Part shown: piece after piece, positions 53,326-62,290 of the stretch
Position numbering within the stretch: the stretch's first letter is position 1
How the letters are laid out: the number at the start of each line of letters is the position of its first letter
From: an uncultured Tropicimonas sp.
Lineage (GTDB): Bacteria > Pseudomonadota > Alphaproteobacteria > Rhodobacterales > Rhodobacteraceae
Direction: 5' to 3'
DNA: 64,000 nucleotides
Assembly (NCBI GenBank): GCA_947497945.1
Contig: CANMIP010000003.1
Coordinates: 124,001-188,000 of the forward strand
The notes under the pieces: generated by a model
The model's input: only the letters and a program-made list of their open reading frames with translations
The model's database searches: none
What the model was told of the DNA's origin: nothing
Program-made: the position numbers and the translations under genes

Positions 53326-55236
53326 TCAATCCTGAAACGGCGGATATGCGAGGGCGAGCGCGGTCTCGATGATGTCCGCCCCGACGACGTCCAGAATCCA
53401 TTCCCGGACCATCGGCGTATCGATCCGCAGGACGTTGCGAGGGTATTGCACTTCCATCAGCTCCCGGCTCCCGTCGATGTTGCAATTGTTCAGATCGGTG
53501 TCGCCGGAAACGACAGCCATCAATACCCAATTTCCGTAGCCCTCGGGCGGGTTCTGGGCCCACTTGAACACACCGGAGCCGCTGTCGGCCGCACAAAGGC
53601 CCTTCTTGGGATCATGGAAAAGCATGTTCTGAATGCCGGTACACGTCGCAGCACCTGGCTCGGTCTCATGGAGGCAGTCCAGATGTTCCGTCATCGAGTA
53701 GTCCATCGTTCTCTTCAGACCATCGGCTCCGTTCGGACCGTCACCGAACCCGACCACCCTGAAGATATTGTGGGTGGTCGCCTCGAGGCTCCAGATCTCC
53801 TCGCCCATTTCCGGATCGGGAAGCGTTGCGCGGATGCGCTCTGCAAGTGCAGGCAGGATTCCCTTGTTGACGAGCTTGTTCTTGGCTTGCTCCAGTGCGC
53901 CATCCGCGAGCGTCAGGATCGCGAGGTCACCATGCTGCCGACGGGCTGCGTCCGGAACACCTGCATCGGCGCAGTAGGTTGATCCGGTCCTGTCGAAAAC
54001 GCGAACGCCATCCGGATCCAGCGCCATGCCGGCGTAGACATCCTGCACGCCGACCGAAGCGCGGATATCGGATGAGAGGCTCCCATTCACGATCTTGTCG
54101 CAGACGCAATGCGCCGCGGTCAGGATATGCCGATCCGAGATCAGGGTTCCGGTGCAGAACGTATGACCACTCGAAATCAGACGCGTTGCGTAGAACGAGC
54201 AATGCGTGAAACCCAGTCCGTTTGCGATAGAGCAGACGCCATTGACCGTACCCTGGCCGGATCCCAGTGCAAGCAGGTCCTCGATCGCTTGCCTGCCGAT
54301 TCCTTCGAGTCCCTCAGGCGGAATGACTCCCGGTTCCACCCCGAGATTCTTCAGGATGTCCAGGACTTTGCCGGGCGGAATGCTCCCCGGCTCGTTGCCG
54401 AGATTGAAATCGATGTTACGCAGTTGCTGTTCCAGTTCGGGCGGAATCTCTCCGGTCAGCTCGCCGAGCGACTTCGCGAGTCTGTCCAGTTCGCCGGCCA
54501 GGAAACCCTTGTACTCTTCCGGCAACCCTCCGCTTGGGTCTCCCAGGTTGTAAGACCGATACTCGTTGTCACGCCGGGCGATCAACTTCGCATAGGCGTC
54601 AAATCCTGAGACTTCCGGCAGCCGGGTGAACGCGTCGTATTGCATGAACAGATCATTCGTCTCCGTCCCGACCTTGCTCGCCCAACCGATGTCCGACCCT
54701 TTCTGGTGGTCGAAGGTCAATCCACCTACCGTCGACGCCGCATTCTTCAGCGTATCGGAGAAAACGATAGCGTGGGACGTGATCGCCGCGTCTGACACCG
54801 TGTCGAAGCCCGCACCGGGATCGAGCACCGACCCGGAAGGCTCGACGATCAGGACCTCTCCGCCAGCACGGACCATGAACTCCGATCCGCTGCGGAACCT
54901 GATCGTGGCCGGCGCCCCCCGGGTCGTGACGAGATCTTTAACGGTTGACCAGTCGTGGTCCGACAACACGCGCAGCAATCCAGTGTCTTGCCGGATCGAT
55001 CGCGTGACATGTGCGTTCGGATCGACTTGCATTGGGGAGAAGTCTTCGAACCAATGCAGGTTGCCCTGGCTCTCGAGGATGCCGGGGCTGCCCCAATTCG
55101 CAGCGGCCTTCTGGGTCTGCAGCGACTCCTTGATGAACGGCGTGACATACAGAACTTGCGTGTCATCAACCTGCGCACAGAGCGGCATCGTCAGGCCGAG
55201 AAGCAGGCCCAGGGCGGTTTTTCCAACTCGGGTCAT
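53326..55236 (-). CDS. Secreted trypsin-like serine protease with large N-terminal region
   Basis: The 636-residue protein has a signal peptide (MTRVGKTALGLLLGLTMPLCA). The first 330 residues contain no domain I recognise and end in a Pro/Gly-rich helical linker (LEQQLRNIDFNLGNEPGSIPPGKVLD). A chymotrypsin-fold domain follows with the triad His376 (ILTAAHCVCD), Asp437 (QHGDLAILTL) and Ser552 (CAADSGSGVF, where ADSGSG replaces the classical GDSGG). Several Cys pairs suit an oxidising compartment. It begins 9 bases after the PAP2-subtilase gene ends, so both are likely made together. Confidence 0.88.
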   Translation of the reverse strand: MTRVGKTALGLLLGLTMPLCAQVDDTQVLYVTPFIKESLQTQKAAANWGSPGILESQGNLHWFEDFSPMQVDPNAHVTRSIRQDTGLLRVLSDHDWSTVKDLVTTRGAPATIRFRSGSEFMVRAGGEVLIVEPSGSVLDPGAGFDTVSDAAITSHAIVFSDTLKNAASTVGGLTFDHQKGSDIGWASKVGTETNDLFMQYDAFTRLPEVSGFDAYAKLIARRDNEYRSYNLGDPSGGLPEEYKGFLAGELDRLAKSLGELTGEIPPELEQQLRNIDFNLGNEPGSIPPGKVLDILKNLGVEPGVIPPEGLEGIGRQAIEDLLALGSGQGTVNGVCSIANGLGFTHCSFYATRLISSGHTFCTGTLISDRHILTAAHCVCDKIVNGSLSSDIRASVGVQDVYAGMALDPDGVRVFDRTGSTYCADAGVPDAARRQHGDLAILTLADGALEQAKNKLVNKGILPALAERIRATLPDPEMGEEIWSLEATTHNIFRVVGFGDGPNGADGLKRTMDYSMTEHLDCLHETEPGAATCTGIQNMLFHDPKKGLCAADSGSGVFKWAQNPPEGYGNWVLMAVVSGDTDLNNCNIDGSRELMEVQYPRNVLRIDTPMVREWILDVVGADIIETALALAYPPFQD

Positions 55237-55245
55237 CTGTCTCTC

Positions 55246-57996
55246 CTAGAGTTTTGTCAGATCGATCGCGCCATGGCCGACCTGATGTGGTGACGTTCCG
55301 GGGAGTGTTCGTCCTTGCTCCGATTCCGTGACCGGCGAGGTGCACAGCCCGATGAGTTCGGATCTCAGTGCGATCGGGTCCGGAAACCCGTTCTGGCGTC
55401 CCGCCAGCAGTGCCAGGACACCGGCGACCTGGGCCGCGGCGGCAGAGGTCCCGCCGAAGCCGTAGGGCTGGCCCGGGTGGCTGAAATTCGCGGCGGCATC
55501 GGTTGCAAATCCGCCAGGGCCTGCGATGTCCGCGGTTGCGACGGGCCGACGGTTCTGCCCAGAGGCGTAGCTCGCGAAACCGGGATTGAGATCGCCGCAC
55601 CGATAGGGAGGGTTATCGATGCTGTCCGAGGGTGCAAGAACACAGAGACCGGGGCCAAACTGGCTGTATTGCGCCCGATGATAGGCCGCGCGGTCAATGG
55701 GTGGCTGTCCTTGTTCGTCCGTGGCATCGGTCATGCGGTAGGTCGCACTTCCGACGACGACGATACCCGTCCCGAGAAACGGATCCCTGAGCGGCTCGTT
55801 GCTCTCGATCGCGGCTTGACCCGACAGCAGCAGGCTGTCGGCAGGCCCATCGGCAAAGCTGTCAAACGCCTTGCTCAGCGAGGCCCGTGTGACGCTTGAG
55901 TCGATCTGGCCAATCATCTCCGTCACAAGATCCAGCACGAGGTCGCGGCCATCCGTATCCTTGAGCAGTTTCAGCACCGGCAGGTAGTCTTCGAACCCTC
56001 CGGGATAGGCCAATCGGTCGCCACCCCGGTTCCCCGATGGGATAACGATGGGGACCGCCGTCTGGGCGATCAGGATCGCCAGAATGAAGGGATCGCAAAT
56101 CGGGCGCCCCTCTGCAGCCGCGCGGGCATGGAACGCCCGCACGCGGCGGCGTTGTTCGTCAGCGCCGCAAGCGCAGCCAGCCCGGGCCGTGTCGAGTTCC
56201 TCTATCGTGAGGTAGCCGTTCAGGTCCTTATCGGGCCGAGGGAAGTCGAGCGACAGAAGCACAGCGGCAACCCGCGCGCCGACATCCCTGCCCGGGGCGC
56301 AATCGCCCGAGGGATCTTTCCTGTGGCCCGCAAGTGCGACGGACAGGAGTTGCACACCGAGGTCGAAACGGTCGTCATCGTCGTCACGGGCATGGTTGGC
56401 CGCCCGTACCGGCAAGATCTTGGCATCCGGGGCAACGCCGAACCGACGGCCGTCGAGTTCGCCCGCGATCAGACCGGCCATTGCCGTACCGTGGCCGATC
56501 CCCTTGGACGACATCGCCCAGGTATCATTGAGCGGCATCGGGTAATCGAGGTTGACGAAGTCGAAATCGCTGTCGCCATCCCGGATGGCGGTCGAGATCG
56601 CCGGGTGCGTTACGTCGACAGCAGTATCGAACATTCCAACCACCGATCCGGCGCCGCGAATGGCCGGATCGACGCTATCAAGGCCGAGTGTTCTCAGGTT
56701 CCAGGACAGCTCTTCTTCCGGCAGTGCCCCCCGCGCCTCCGCTGACCTCAGATCTGCCAACTGTCCGAGGAGGTGGCAATTGCTGTCCGCAGAGGTGTTC
56801 AACTCGGCGATGGCATCCACGATGACCTCGTCGAAAACCAACCGCAAAATCGGAAAGGCAGCCCGAGCGATTATGACGCCGGCGTCGGTGTCGGAGGCGT
56901 AATGCACGCCCGCGTATTCTCGATTGATGCTGATTCTCTCTGCTATATCAAAGAATTGCCCGACGAGGGCGGAGTTCTCGTAAACCTCGGCAAGCCCGTG
57001 GGCGATCAGATGCGTTTGCACCGAATGGGCACTGGGGTAGGAGGAATGCGTCGGCACGTCGATGGCCGGCTTTATCCTCGGGTCGAACACATTCGGACGC
57101 GGGCGGCCAAAGAGCCGCTTGAAATAGTAAGCGATCACGTAACCCGCCATGTCCATGAGATTGAGGAGTCGCAATACAGCCCCTGGCGGCCCAGCAAGGT
57201 CGGCCACGGCGCGAAGGAAGGGCGTCGCGATGTCTTCGACCTCGGAATAGATCTCGGGCAAACGCTCCTTCCGCTCCTCAGCGTCCTGCATGTCCAGCAG
57301 GATTTCGATCTCACGCATGGGCTGAGGACCAACATAGAGCGGATCCGGCAGGTAGAATGGAGCCGTGGCCTGTTCCGTTCGCAGCAACTCCACGATTGAA
57401 GGCAGGACGGAAGAAAGGCGTTGCCGGTAGTGAGCGCGCTCCTCCTCGAACATGGTATCCAGGCGCAACTGCCTGTCCGTTTCCTGTTTGTTGAAGGCGT
57501 TGCGACCTCTCCCACGCCCACGCCCACGCCCACGCCCGCGGCCACGACCTCTGCCCCTGCCCCGTCCACGACCGGTGCCCTTGGCGTCGCCTACGGCGAA
57601 AAGACTTGGGGGAAATGATCCCGGCTCGCTAAGGCATGTCGAAAGGGGCGTATCGACCAGAAGATTGTCGGGCGGGTCCCCAAGAACGAACTGCGTCGTG
57701 AAGCCGGGCGCGCCGTCGCCATTGTCGCGCTTGACAACGTAGGTCGCGGTTCTGCCGAAGTAGAGTTCAGCCAGGTTCAGGGGTTTGGTGGAGGAACTCT
57801 TGTAGCAAGTGTTGAAAACTTTGGGAACGCGGGGGGGCTTGGCCCTCCGGATCACGTCGCGCAAGGTGTCGGCGAGGCTCTGCTCCGAGGCCGGAGGCAG
57901 GGCAAGGCATTGCTCGGCGGCCAACACCTTCGGCGCACCGGTCAGCAGGGCAGAACTCGCCGTGGTTGCAAGAAATTCGCGTCGGTTAAGCTGCAT
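55246..57996 (-). CDS. Tat-exported fusion: RG-repeat tract, PAP2/vanadium-haloperoxidase domain, subtilisin-like protease
   Basis: The 916-residue protein starts with a Tat signal (NRREFLATTASSALLTG). Residues 142-165 are twelve Arg-Gly repeats. A PAP2/vanadium-haloperoxidase-type domain follows with KX6RP (K293, KRLFGRPRP), PSAH (His324) and RX5HX3D (REYAGVHYASD, His365), all complete. The C-terminal S8 domain has Asp457 (MFDTAVD), His502 (GIGHGTAMAG), oxyanion Asn656 (PSGNRGGD) and Ser851 (GGTSAAAA). An EF-hand-like loop, DKDLNGYLTIEE (589-600), sits inside it. Phosphatase plus protease in one chain is unusual. It is the middle gene between the BTAD regulator and the trypsin-like protease. 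Confidence 0.9.
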   Translation of the reverse strand: MQLNRREFLATTASSALLTGAPKVLAAEQCLALPPASEQSLADTLRDVIRRAKPPRVPKVFNTCYKSSSTKPLNLAELYFGRTATYVVKRDNGDGAPGFTTQFVLGDPPDNLLVDTPLSTCLSEPGSFPPSLFAVGDAKGTGRGRGRGRGRGRGRGRGRGRGRGRNAFNKQETDRQLRLDTMFEEERAHYRQRLSSVLPSIVELLRTEQATAPFYLPDPLYVGPQPMREIEILLDMQDAEERKERLPEIYSEVEDIATPFLRAVADLAGPPGAVLRLLNLMDMAGYVIAYYFKRLFGRPRPNVFDPRIKPAIDVPTHSSYPSAHSVQTHLIAHGLAEVYENSALVGQFFDIAERISINREYAGVHYASDTDAGVIIARAAFPILRLVFDEVIVDAIAELNTSADSNCHLLGQLADLRSAEARGALPEEELSWNLRTLGLDSVDPAIRGAGSVVGMFDTAVDVTHPAISTAIRDGDSDFDFVNLDYPMPLNDTWAMSSKGIGHGTAMAGLIAGELDGRRFGVAPDAKILPVRAANHARDDDDDRFDLGVQLLSVALAGHRKDPSGDCAPGRDVGARVAAVLLSLDFPRPDKDLNGYLTIEELDTARAGCACGADEQRRRVRAFHARAAAEGRPICDPFILAILIAQTAVPIVIPSGNRGGDRLAYPGGFEDYLPVLKLLKDTDGRDLVLDLVTEMIGQIDSSVTRASLSKAFDSFADGPADSLLLSGQAAIESNEPLRDPFLGTGIVVVGSATYRMTDATDEQGQPPIDRAAYHRAQYSQFGPGLCVLAPSDSIDNPPYRCGDLNPGFASYASGQNRRPVATADIAGPGGFATDAAANFSHPGQPYGFGGTSAAAAQVAGVLALLAGRQNGFPDPIALRSELIGLCTSPVTESEQGRTLPGTSPHQVGHGAIDLTKL
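57502..57573 (-). repeat. (RG)12-coding repeat
   Basis: Twenty-four codons encode twelve Arg-Gly pairs. At the left side the DNA repeats CCCACG several times, while elsewhere codons vary, so the dipeptide pattern seems kept beyond simple slippage. Such tracts bind nucleic acids or polyanions in other proteins. Confidence 0.85.
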
Positions 57997-58036
57997 GATC
58001 GCTTCCCCTTCAATCAGTGTAATCTATTTCGGGTTT

Positions 58037-59662
58037 CTAGGCGGCAACGCCCAGTGTTCGGAATGCTGCGGAAATCGCCTCCCGGCTGGCCGAGCTTGGC
58101 AGCGGATAATTCGGCTCAAGGATGCCGCGGGATTCGAATTGCTCGTCGTTCTCCCGGATATGACGGATCATCTGCAGGGCTTCCTCATGGCGACCAAGGC
58201 GCGCGAGACTGACGGAGCAGTGACGCATCACCGCAAGGAAATCCGGAATCTGGGTCAGGATTGATTGCGACATGCGCACCGCGCATTCGTGATCTCCCGA
58301 GAGTGTCGAAGCAATCGCAAGCGAGGACTGGAACAACGGACGATAGGCGCTGAATTGCCCCAGCTTCAGCGCGACGCGACTGTAATCCAGCGCGTGTTCG
58401 AAGTCGCCACGATACACCGCATTCATTGCCGAGAAGTCCCAGCAGATCGCCATATTGGGCGCCACCTTGCGGGCGAGCGCCTCCATCTCGTCTCCCAGTT
58501 CCATTTCGCGCAAGGCAAAGCCGTGCACATGCCCGGCCAGGGCCAGCACGAGCGGGTTTTGTGGATCAATCTCGCGGGACCGGATGGCATGTTCGCGTGC
58601 CTTCTCCAGATCTGCCGCCAATGCGTTCTCTTCTCCAAGCGTGTTGGCGATGGACAGGGCATAAGCGGCGTTCGCAACCGCCGAGTCCATCAGTTCGGGT
58701 TGCTGCGACAGGAAGGTTCGAACCTCGTGTTGGGCCCTTGCCGACATGCTGAACAACTTGTGCAGCACGCCGATCATCGAAGAAGGGCCGCCCACATGCA
58801 GTCCCTGACACAACTCGCGCCGCCGAAAGAGCACCGAGAGAACGGCATCAACCGCCATGTTTGCAAACTCAACGGCGTCATCGGCGGGAAAGGCCGTGAG
58901 CCGCGACAGGTCGGTGGTCAAACTGCGGTTCCACAAGACCTGCCGCCCCGCTGTCGAGACGACACCGAAACCGATCTGGGCGACATCCCCCGCCCCGACC
59001 GCAGTGAGTTCGATCAGCATTTCCGGATCCGCAATTCCGGTTGAATCCGCGCCATTGCCATCCACAAGAATATGCCGGAAATCGAAGATGTCGGCGACTT
59101 CGTAGGCGCGCAGCGCCTCGGTGACGATCTCGAGGATTGTTGCAGCCAGTGTCGAACACCGCGGATCGTTGCCGTACACTCTGATCGGAAGAATCCCGAC
59201 TCCCGGTCGCAATACCCTGTCCCGAACCCGTTCCGGCACAGGCGGCTGTATCGGATCGGCGAGCCGCGACCGCTCGGTCTGCAGCCAGTGGTCGAACTCT
59301 GTTCCGATCTTCGTGGGGGCGTCCTCGAAGAAGGTTTCCCGGGCGACCGGCAACGTTACCGAGATATCCGTGTGATCGAGCCAGACATAGGTGCGATCCG
59401 CCGCCAGCAGCTCCGCGACCGGTCCAAGTTGGCGCCGGATGGTGGTCAGCGCCGTCCGAAGGCTGCCGGCCGCCTGGGCCTCGGGGCTGCGCGGCCAGAG
59501 CATGGCCGTGAGGAACTCGCGGGCCTTCTTGTGTCCCGCGGCCGTCGCCAACAGGGCCAGTATTGCGCGTTGACGCCCACCCTGGATTTCAACGCGCGTT
59601 CCACATACGTCGAGACTGAAATTTCCGCAAAGACAGAAGTGTACCGTGGCGACAGACGTCAA
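58037..59662 (-). CDS. BTAD/SARP-like transcriptional regulator with TPR-like repeats
   Basis: The protein has about 541 residues. I start at TTG 59662 because AAGGAGGG lies 6 bases upstream and the wing-helix domain begins at once (VHFCLCGNFSLDVCGTRVEIQGGRQRAILALLATAAG). ARSLRTALTTIRRQLG-like residues mark the DNA-binding region of the OmpR/BTAD type. The middle resembles the receiver-like segment found in CadC-type adenylate cyclase-linked proteins, and the C-terminal 250 residues form TPR-like helical pairs (ALALAGHVHGFALREMELGDE, SVSLARLGRHEEALQMIRHI). It is 40 bases upstream of the PAP2-subtilase gene and probably controls the module. Confidence 0.82.
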   Translation of the reverse strand: MTSVATVHFCLCGNFSLDVCGTRVEIQGGRQRAILALLATAAGHKKAREFLTAMLWPRSPEAQAAGSLRTALTTIRRQLGPVAELLAADRTYVWLDHTDISVTLPVARETFFEDAPTKIGTEFDHWLQTERSRLADPIQPPVPERVRDRVLRPGVGILPIRVYGNDPRCSTLAATILEIVTEALRAYEVADIFDFRHILVDGNGADSTGIADPEMLIELTAVGAGDVAQIGFGVVSTAGRQVLWNRSLTTDLSRLTAFPADDAVEFANMAVDAVLSVLFRRRELCQGLHVGGPSSMIGVLHKLFSMSARAQHEVRTFLSQQPELMDSAVANAAYALSIANTLGEENALAADLEKAREHAIRSREIDPQNPLVLALAGHVHGFALREMELGDEMEALARKVAPNMAICWDFSAMNAVYRGDFEHALDYSRVALKLGQFSAYRPLFQSSLAIASTLSGDHECAVRMSQSILTQIPDFLAVMRHCSVSLARLGRHEEALQMIRHIRENDEQFESRGILEPNYPLPSSASREAISAAFRTLGVAA

Positions 59663-60010
59663 GGTGAACCCTCCTTGTGACTCCAAATGCAATCTAGGCC
59701 GGCGATGCAGGTAATCCGGCGACAGGAAACACGCGATCCTCACAAATAGACTTGACGCAAGGTAACCCAGAATCGGCGCAAAATCCATGTAGAAACACTT
59801 GCAGCAAAGACAACCGTCACTGCTTTTTCTAGGTTTTTCTTGTTTTAGAAACGCCTCGAAAGCATTTTTAACGGATTTTTCACGCACGATTACCGCACGA
59901 CTCGCGCTGCAATACCCAAAAACCGGAGACTTCTGGGTATTCCCGCCAATTCACGTTTCAGCCGGGCGGAGGGCGGGAGACAACGTCCCGGCATAAATCG
60001 AGGTAAAAAA
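59663..60010. promoter_or_regulatory. Divergent control region of the protease module
   Basis: This gap is richer in A and T than its flanks, with TTTCTA..TAGAAA at 59826-59851 and an inverted repeat AATACCCA (59911-59918)/TGGGTATT (59934-59941). The regulator and the small secreted protein diverge from it. These are operator candidates; no clear -35/-10 pair was settled. Confidence 0.5.
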
Positions 60011-60250
60011 ATGGATATTCGTAAAGCAACCCTGATCGTGGGCGCAATCTTCGTGGCGACCTCTTCCTTTGCGCAATCGTACTACCCGCAGGTCTCTCGG
60101 GCCATCGTGCTCGATCCGCTGGACCGCCCGTGCACCCAGCTCGAACTGGGCGCCGGGATCGACAAACAGGAGTGCGGAAGCATGACTCGCGCCGAGGTCG
60201 TGCGGATCTGGTCCGGCAAGAACTCCGGCAACGCGGAAGTGGAAAATTAA
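60011..60250 (+). CDS. Small secreted protein (79 aa) divergent from the protease module
   Basis: A signal peptide (MDIRKATLIVGAIFVATSSFA) is followed by a mature peptide of about 58 residues containing QSYYPQVSRAIVLDPLDRPCTQLEL and KQECGSMTRAEVVRIW; two Cys may form a disulphide. GAGGT precedes the ATG. It diverges from the BTAD regulator gene, so it may be a substrate, inhibitor or pheromone-like partner of the two secreted proteases. That is inference. A small stem follows (60281-60300). Confidence 0.7.
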   Translation: MDIRKATLIVGAIFVATSSFAQSYYPQVSRAIVLDPLDRPCTQLELGAGIDKQECGSMTRAEVVRIWSGKNSGNAEVEN

Positions 60251-60280
60251 TCCGGCCAAACGGGTCGAACGCCCAAGCGG

Positions 60281-60308
60281 GGAGCCGGTCCGCCGGCTCC
60301 TCCTGCTT
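60281..60308 (+). terminator. Weak terminator after the small secreted protein gene
   Basis: GGAGCCGG-TCCG-CCGGCTCC is an 8-bp perfect stem followed by TCCTGCTT, about 30 bases after the stop. Confidence 0.5.
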
Positions 60309-60597
60309 CCTTTCCACGCGGCAAACCGAGGAGATCACCCCGGCCGGGGAAAGCTCCGGCCGGCTGGCATTCAAGAAGCGGCGGCGCGACAGCCTGTGTG
60401 GAATCGCTTGTTGGGGCGTATCGAGATCCTGTACCGCCCGATGAAGATGGTTCCGTCGTTCAACTGAACCTGGCAAGCGCCGCCCCGGACAGCCGGTCCC
60501 GGTTTGCGAACCGGAAGCTGGGCGACAATACCGGGTGAATGCTGCAATACGACGATTGTCCGCAATTACGCCTTCCTTGCCCAGCGACAAAAGCCGA

Positions 60598-61995
60598 TTA
60601 CTTGAGTGCTCGCCAGATTTCTTCAACTACGGTTCGCACCATCAGGACATCCTGGCGCGTGGTTTCGAACTGCCCGACCTGGACGCGAATTACCTTCCGT
60701 CCCTCAAAAGCTCCCTGGGTAAGATAAATGCGTCCATCGTCGTTGATCGCGTCTACCAGCCTTTGTTGATCCGCATCATCGCCGGGACAGCGGAAGGAGA
60801 ACAGGCTGAGCATGGGTTCTGTCACGATCTCGAATCCACTGAGTGCGCGAATTTTTTCTGCCAGTTCTTCGGCCCACATTACATGATTGCGAATGCGCGT
60901 TTGCAGTCCCTCCAGCCCATAGGACCGGATCAGGAACCAGAGTTTGAGCGCGCGGAAACGGCGGCCAAGCGGGATTGTCCATTCCGAGTAGTTGGTTACG
61001 GATTCTCCTGTGGTTTTCAGATATTCCGGCTCGATCTTGAGAGTGTTGAGCTGCGGCGTCGGGTCCCGCAGGAATTGGACCGAACAATCGAATTGCGCAC
61101 CAAGCCACTTGTGCGGGTTAAAGACGATGCTGTCGAACCCGGCTATTCCGTGCCAGTAGCGGTCCCGAAATTCAGGACAGATCATGGCGGCGCCCGCCCA
61201 GGCAGCATCGACATGGGTATAAAGATCATGGGCGCGGGCAACCGCAAGAATTGGGGCGAGGTCGTCAGAACCTCCCACGCCGGTTCCCCCCGAGATGGCG
61301 ATGATCCCGGCCGGGATATGCCCATTGGCCAGATCCGACCGGATCGCAGCATCCAGCGTCCTGGCGTCCATCCCGAATCGAGGCCCGGTGCCCTTGATCT
61401 TGACGAGGTTGTCCTGACCAATTCCGGAAACCCAACAGGCCCGGTCGATCGAGGAGTGGACCTGGTCGGAACAGTAGATGCGCAGCTGGCCTTGCCCGGA
61501 AAGGCCCGTCCGGTTACTCGTGAACCCGGTGGCCCTCTCGCGCATTGTCAGGACGGCCGAGAGCGTGGCTGACGAAGCACTGTCCTGGATGACGCCGGTC
61601 ATCCCATCCGGCAGCCCAAGGGCCTGGCGCAGCCAGTCGATCATGACCCCTTCCATCTCTGTCGCCGCTGGCGAGGTCTGCCAAAGCATGCATTGCGCGG
61701 CGACCGTGTTGACAAGTTGCTCGGCCAATATCGACGGTGGCGTAGCATTGGCCGGGAAATACGCAAAGAACCTCGGGTGCTGCCAATGCGTCATTCCCGG
61801 CATGACGATGGCATCGAAATCACTCAGGATCGTCGCCATGTCTTCCGGTTCTTTTGGCGGTGTCCTGGAGAGTTGGGCCGCGATGTCTCCGGGCTTGGTC
61901 TGGGCTCGAACGGGTCTGTCTCTCAGGGTCTTGTGATACCGCGCGCCCCAATCGGCGATCTCCTTGCTCCATTTTGCAAACTCGTCCCAGTTCAT
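60598..61995 (-). CDS. PLP-dependent decarboxylase, aromatic/amino acid group II type
   Basis: The 465-residue PLP enzyme has THWQHPRFFAYFPANATPPS, SPAATEMEGVMIDWLRQALG, the stacking His and Asp (THVDAAWAGAA) and the cofactor lysine in FNPHKWLGAQFDCS. It matches the aromatic-L-amino-acid/tyrosine/tryptophan decarboxylase family and would make a biogenic amine, or an aldehyde if it is of the synthase subtype. Substrate is not assignable. AAGGGGGC precedes the ATG at 61995. It stands alone on its strand. Confidence 0.9.
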   Translation of the reverse strand: MNWDEFAKWSKEIADWGARYHKTLRDRPVRAQTKPGDIAAQLSRTPPKEPEDMATILSDFDAIVMPGMTHWQHPRFFAYFPANATPPSILAEQLVNTVAAQCMLWQTSPAATEMEGVMIDWLRQALGLPDGMTGVIQDSASSATLSAVLTMRERATGFTSNRTGLSGQGQLRIYCSDQVHSSIDRACWVSGIGQDNLVKIKGTGPRFGMDARTLDAAIRSDLANGHIPAGIIAISGGTGVGGSDDLAPILAVARAHDLYTHVDAAWAGAAMICPEFRDRYWHGIAGFDSIVFNPHKWLGAQFDCSVQFLRDPTPQLNTLKIEPEYLKTTGESVTNYSEWTIPLGRRFRALKLWFLIRSYGLEGLQTRIRNHVMWAEELAEKIRALSGFEIVTEPMLSLFSFRCPGDDADQQRLVDAINDDGRIYLTQGAFEGRKVIRVQVGQFETTRQDVLMVRTVVEEIWRALK

Positions 61996-62290
61996 GACCT
62001 TGCCCCCTTGTGGATCGTTCGCGAACCGAACTTGGCCGGTCGTCGCGTAAATGTCACGCGCCGGGGGCATCAATAACGTCGGCATCATGACCTTCGACAA
62101 GGTGACGATCGGCCTGATCCAGCGAATGCCGGTTCAGTCCGCGGACCGGACCATGACGGGGCCCACGATGAACATCCGGTCTTGTCTGTGCAATCGGTGT
62201 CCAGACGAGATCAGGCCGGGACGCTGCGAGACAGAGAATGGCCGGAAACTCGGCCAAAAGGGCCATCCGGGAAGCGCTGCATTCCGGCAA
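61996..62290. other. Intergenic stretch, no gene recognised
   Basis: The decarboxylase promoter must lie at the left end of this gap. Overlapping frames are shadow-like and no further signal is recognised. Confidence 0.4.

Noticed and set aside
57421-57742. Plus-strand ORFs with repeated Pro-Thr/Pro-Arg runs
   Set aside because: These are the complement of the (RG)12 coding tract, not a separate protein.
60371-60565. 64-residue minus-strand ORF with TTG start and AAGGAAGG upstream
   Set aside because: The ribosome binding site is fair, but I see no motif or conservation evidence, and it lies just past the decarboxylase stop. Could be real; not supported enough to list.
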